From positions 310,001 to 374,000 of the forward strand of contig NZ_JABJRC010000006.1 of the NCBI RefSeq assembly GCF_013131805.1: a DNA stretch of 64,000 nt, given 5' to 3'. The notes under the pieces were generated by a model. That model searched no databases. It was not told the DNA's origin and saw only the letters and a program-made list of their open reading frames with translations. The position numbers and the translations under genes are program-made. The stretch is from Kribbella sandramycini. GTDB lineage: Bacteria; Actinomycetota; Actinomycetes; Propionibacteriales; Kribbellaceae. Below, one piece after another: positions 62,124-64,000 of the stretch; the stretch's first letter is position 1, and every line of letters begins with the position of its first letter.

Positions 62124-62993
62124 TCATCCATCCAGCAGCTCAAGCACCCGCCGCGCGCCCACAGCCACCTGCTCTTCGGACTCCGGCCACACTTCTCGCG
62201 CAAACGCGGCAATACTCGCCCACGCCGACCCAGCGCAGACCGCCACCGTCGCCCGGCCCGCAGCCTGCAGCGCTGCCTCCAGGAACAGCGCGTCGACTCC
62301 TGCGGGGGCGCCGTCCCGCGCGGCCGAGGTAGCCAACGCCACCAGGTCGTAGGCCCGGGAGCCACCGCTGGCAGCTTCGACATCGACGATGCCGCTCAGC
62401 TGCCCATCCACCACCAGTAGGTTGCCGACGTTCAGATCCCCGTGCACCAGGTCGTCCGCCGGTAACTCCACCTCCCGGTACGGCCGGCACAACACCTCAT
62501 ACCGCTCGATCAGCTCGGCCGCTTCGCCGCCGTACGAGCGGAGCCGCTCCCACATCCCGTCCCAGCCCTCGAAGACGATGCCGTGCACGTAGTCCGACCA
62601 GTTGGCCTCCCGATCCGACACCAGCCCGCGCTGTAGCTCGCACACCGTGATCAGCTGCTGCGCCAGCGACTCGTCGATGACGGACGCGTCGCGCACCGGC
62701 GTCCCAACGGCGAATTCCTGAAGCTGGTAAGGCGATCCGGCCGCAGTAGTACCGACGGCCAGCCACTCCGGTGTCGGGTAGCCGACCGCCCGGGCCCGGC
62801 GGACGAGTTCGTCCGCACGCCGTACCCGCGGTGCCCAGCCCGGGTCGTCACTCCACTTGAGGACGACCCGGGACTGGTGGTCGGTGAGCTCGAAGGCTCC
62901 GGTTTGGAGGCCACCGGTCAGTCGTCGAGCGAGCTGGTAGGTGGTGCCCAGGGAAAGGTTCAGCTCGGCGACGACTGACTCGGTGGTGTCCAT
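62124..62993 (-). CDS. Aminoglycoside phosphotransferase family protein
   Basis: 289 aa APH-fold kinase. N-lobe VVLKWSDDPGWAP, catalytic loop LVHGDLNVGNLLVV, metal-binding IVDVEAASGG (a variant of the usual ID...GDP). ATG 62993 overlaps the AspRS stop as TGATG, so it is coupled to the synthetase gene. Substrate unknown. Confidence 0.86.
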   Translation of the reverse strand: MDTTESVVAELNLSLGTTYQLARRLTGGLQTGAFELTDHQSRVVLKWSDDPGWAPRVRRADELVRRARAVGYPTPEWLAVGTTAAGSPYQLQEFAVGTPVRDASVIDESLAQQLITVCELQRGLVSDREANWSDYVHGIVFEGWDGMWERLRSYGGEAAELIERYEVLCRPYREVELPADDLVHGDLNVGNLLVVDGQLSGIVDVEAASGGSRAYDLVALATSAARDGAPAGVDALFLEAALQAAGRATVAVCAGSAWASIAAFAREVWPESEEQVAVGARRVLELLDG

Positions 62994-64000
62994 CAGGGCG
63001 TCAGGCGGTGGAGGTCGCGGGGGAAGAGGGTTACCTCGCGGACGTTTTCGGCTCCGGTGAGGCGGGCTACGAAGCGTTCCAGGCCGATGGCGAAGCCGCC
63101 GTGGGGTGGCATGCCGTGTTTGAAGGCCTGGAGGTAGCTGCTGTACGCCGGTGCGTCGGCTGACTCGCCACGGGCGGCCAGCGCGGCGACGTAGTCGCTG
63201 TAGCGGTGCAGACGTTGACCACCGGTGACCAGCTCGACGCCTCGGAAGAGGAGGTCGAACGAGTTGGACCAACGAGGGTCGGACGGCTGCGGGTGGGTGT
63301 AGAAGGGCCGCTTGACCATGGGGTAGCCCTCGACCGCCACGAACGCGCTGCCGTGCTCACGGAGCGCCCACTCGCCGATGGCGCGTTCGTCTGCCGGTGC
63401 GAGGTCCGGCTCGTCCGGGTTGGCGCCGGCGATCTTCAACGCCTCGGTGAAGTGCACGACCGGTACGTCGACCGGAATCTCCGGGAGGGTGATGCCCAGC
63501 CGCTCCACGGCGCCGGCTGCGCGCTCGCCCACCGCTGCCAACATGCCGGCGATGACAGAGCGCAGTACGGCGAGTACGTCGCGGTGGTCGGTGATGAAGC
63601 CGAACTCGGCGTCCAGTGAGACGTACTCGGCCAGATGGCGCACTGTGTCGTGCGGCTCGGCCCGGAAGACCGGACCGACCTCGTAGACACGTTCGAAGAC
63701 GCCAACCATCGTCTGCTTGTAGAACTGCGGCGACTGGGCCAGGTACGCCGGACCGCCGAAGTAGTCCAGTGCGAACACGTTGGCGCCGGACTCCGTTGCC
63801 GTACCGACGATCTTCGGCGTCTGGATCTCCGTGAAGCCCTGTGCGTCCGTGCTGGCTCGGAAACCGTGCAGCGCCGCCGCAGCGATCTCCCACCCGGCCC
63901 GAACCGCCGGATGCCGCAGGGCGACCGGTGCGTTGTCCAGTACAACGGGCAGCCCAGCACCGACCGACGGACGCCACAGCTCGATCGGCGGGGTGACGGC
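62993..64000 (-). CDS. Archaeal-type aspartyl-tRNA synthetase (partial, N-terminus beyond window)
   Basis: About 335 C-terminal residues of a class IIb aminoacyl-tRNA synthetase. Visible are FTEIQTPKIVGTATESGANVF, the YLAQSPQFYKQ amino-acid-binding segment, motif 2 (VGPVFRAEPHDTVRHLAEYVSLDAEFGF), FRGVELVTGGQRLHRY and motif 3 (GMPPHGGFAIGLERFVARLTG...FPRDLHRLTP). There is no bacterial GAD insertion domain, so it belongs to the compact archaeal-like AspRS group, often annotated aspartate-tRNA(Asn) ligase. It may be non-discriminating or a secondary copy. Cotranscribed with a kinase and M20 peptidase. Confidence 0.85.
   Translation of the reverse strand, partial: AVTPPIELWRPSVGAGLPVVLDNAPVALRHPAVRAGWEIAAAALHGFRASTDAQGFTEIQTPKIVGTATESGANVFALDYFGGPAYLAQSPQFYKQTMVGVFERVYEVGPVFRAEPHDTVRHLAEYVSLDAEFGFITDHRDVLAVLRSVIAGMLAAVGERAAGAVERLGITLPEIPVDVPVVHFTEALKIAGANPDEPDLAPADERAIGEWALREHGSAFVAVEGYPMVKRPFYTHPQPSDPRWSNSFDLLFRGVELVTGGQRLHRYSDYVAALAARGESADAPAYSSYLQAFKHGMPPHGGFAIGLERFVARLTGAENVREVTLFPRDLHRLTP

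Noticed and set aside
62993..63778. Complete gene starting at 63778
   Set aside because: The protein continues in frame to the window edge with conserved AspRS sequence, so that Met/Val is internal.

Overview
The window is a high-GC chromosome segment from an actinobacterium. Genes are densely packed with many 1-4 base ATGA/GTGA/TGATG overlaps, GTG starts are frequent, and there are secreted glycosidases with ricin-type (QxW) lectin modules, CUT1 sugar transporters beside LacI regulators, and a LuxR-LAL regulator. The gene style resembles Kribbella or another nocardioform/propionibacterial genus, but that placement is inferred from gene content. I found no tRNA, rRNA, insertion sequence, CRISPR array or phage genes.

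Region 1 (1-12.9 kb) looks like a beta-glucan utilisation locus. An Opp/Dpp-type ABC importer (binding protein, two permeases, two ATPases) runs into a GH1 beta-glucosidase. Upstream lie a LacI regulator and a divergent ROK regulator, then a secreted GH16 beta-glucanase divergent from a secreted GH30 beta-glucanase, both ending in ricin modules. Two operator-like sites, one before the transporter and one between GH16 and GH30, match at 13 of 14 bases, which suggests one LacI regulon. The likely route is extracellular cleavage of beta-1,3/1,6-glucan, import of oligosaccharides and intracellular hydrolysis. A 16-bp-arm hairpin separates the binding-protein gene from the rest of its operon.

Region 2 (12.9-15.2 kb) holds a MerR/VOC gene pair behind a MerR-type promoter, flanked by two poorly coding stretches carrying simple repeats, a 25-bp minisatellite and a possible gene remnant. 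Region 3 (15.2-25.5 kb) is an amino-sugar locus: GH3-nagB-nagA-SIS on the minus strand, and divergently a CUT1 importer, a Gfo/Idh/MocA oxidoreductase, a LacI regulator and a LamG protein. The shared intergenic region has two identical 16-bp repeats, probably the operators.

Region 4 (25.6-34.9 kb) has a DedA protein and a flavin reductase, then an eight-gene, fully overlapping or abutting minus-strand operon: MFS exporter, radical-SAM/twitch enzyme, acyl carrier protein, ATP-grasp ligase, Gfo/Idh/MocA oxidoreductase, APH-like kinase, GT-B-like glycosyltransferase and a stand-alone condensation-domain protein. This looks like a compact natural-product pathway built on a carrier protein with no adenylation domain or PKS. 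I could not match it to a known cluster, and it is the best candidate for an undescribed system here.

Region 5 (34.9-44.0 kb) contains a self-regulated TetR/membrane-protein pair, a second CUT1 importer run on into rmlA-rmlB, a hypothetical gene and an MFS transporter. Region 6 (44.0-64.0 kb) is mostly conserved chromosome: a CBS protein, DUF4190-type membrane proteins, an M16 peptidase pair, hisN, rsgA, aroA, a tandem pair of membrane-anchored paralogues, DoxX and FrnE proteins, APH-type kinases, two tandem alpha/beta hydrolases, a LAL regulator, an M20 peptidase and the C-terminal part of an archaeal-type aspartyl-tRNA synthetase.
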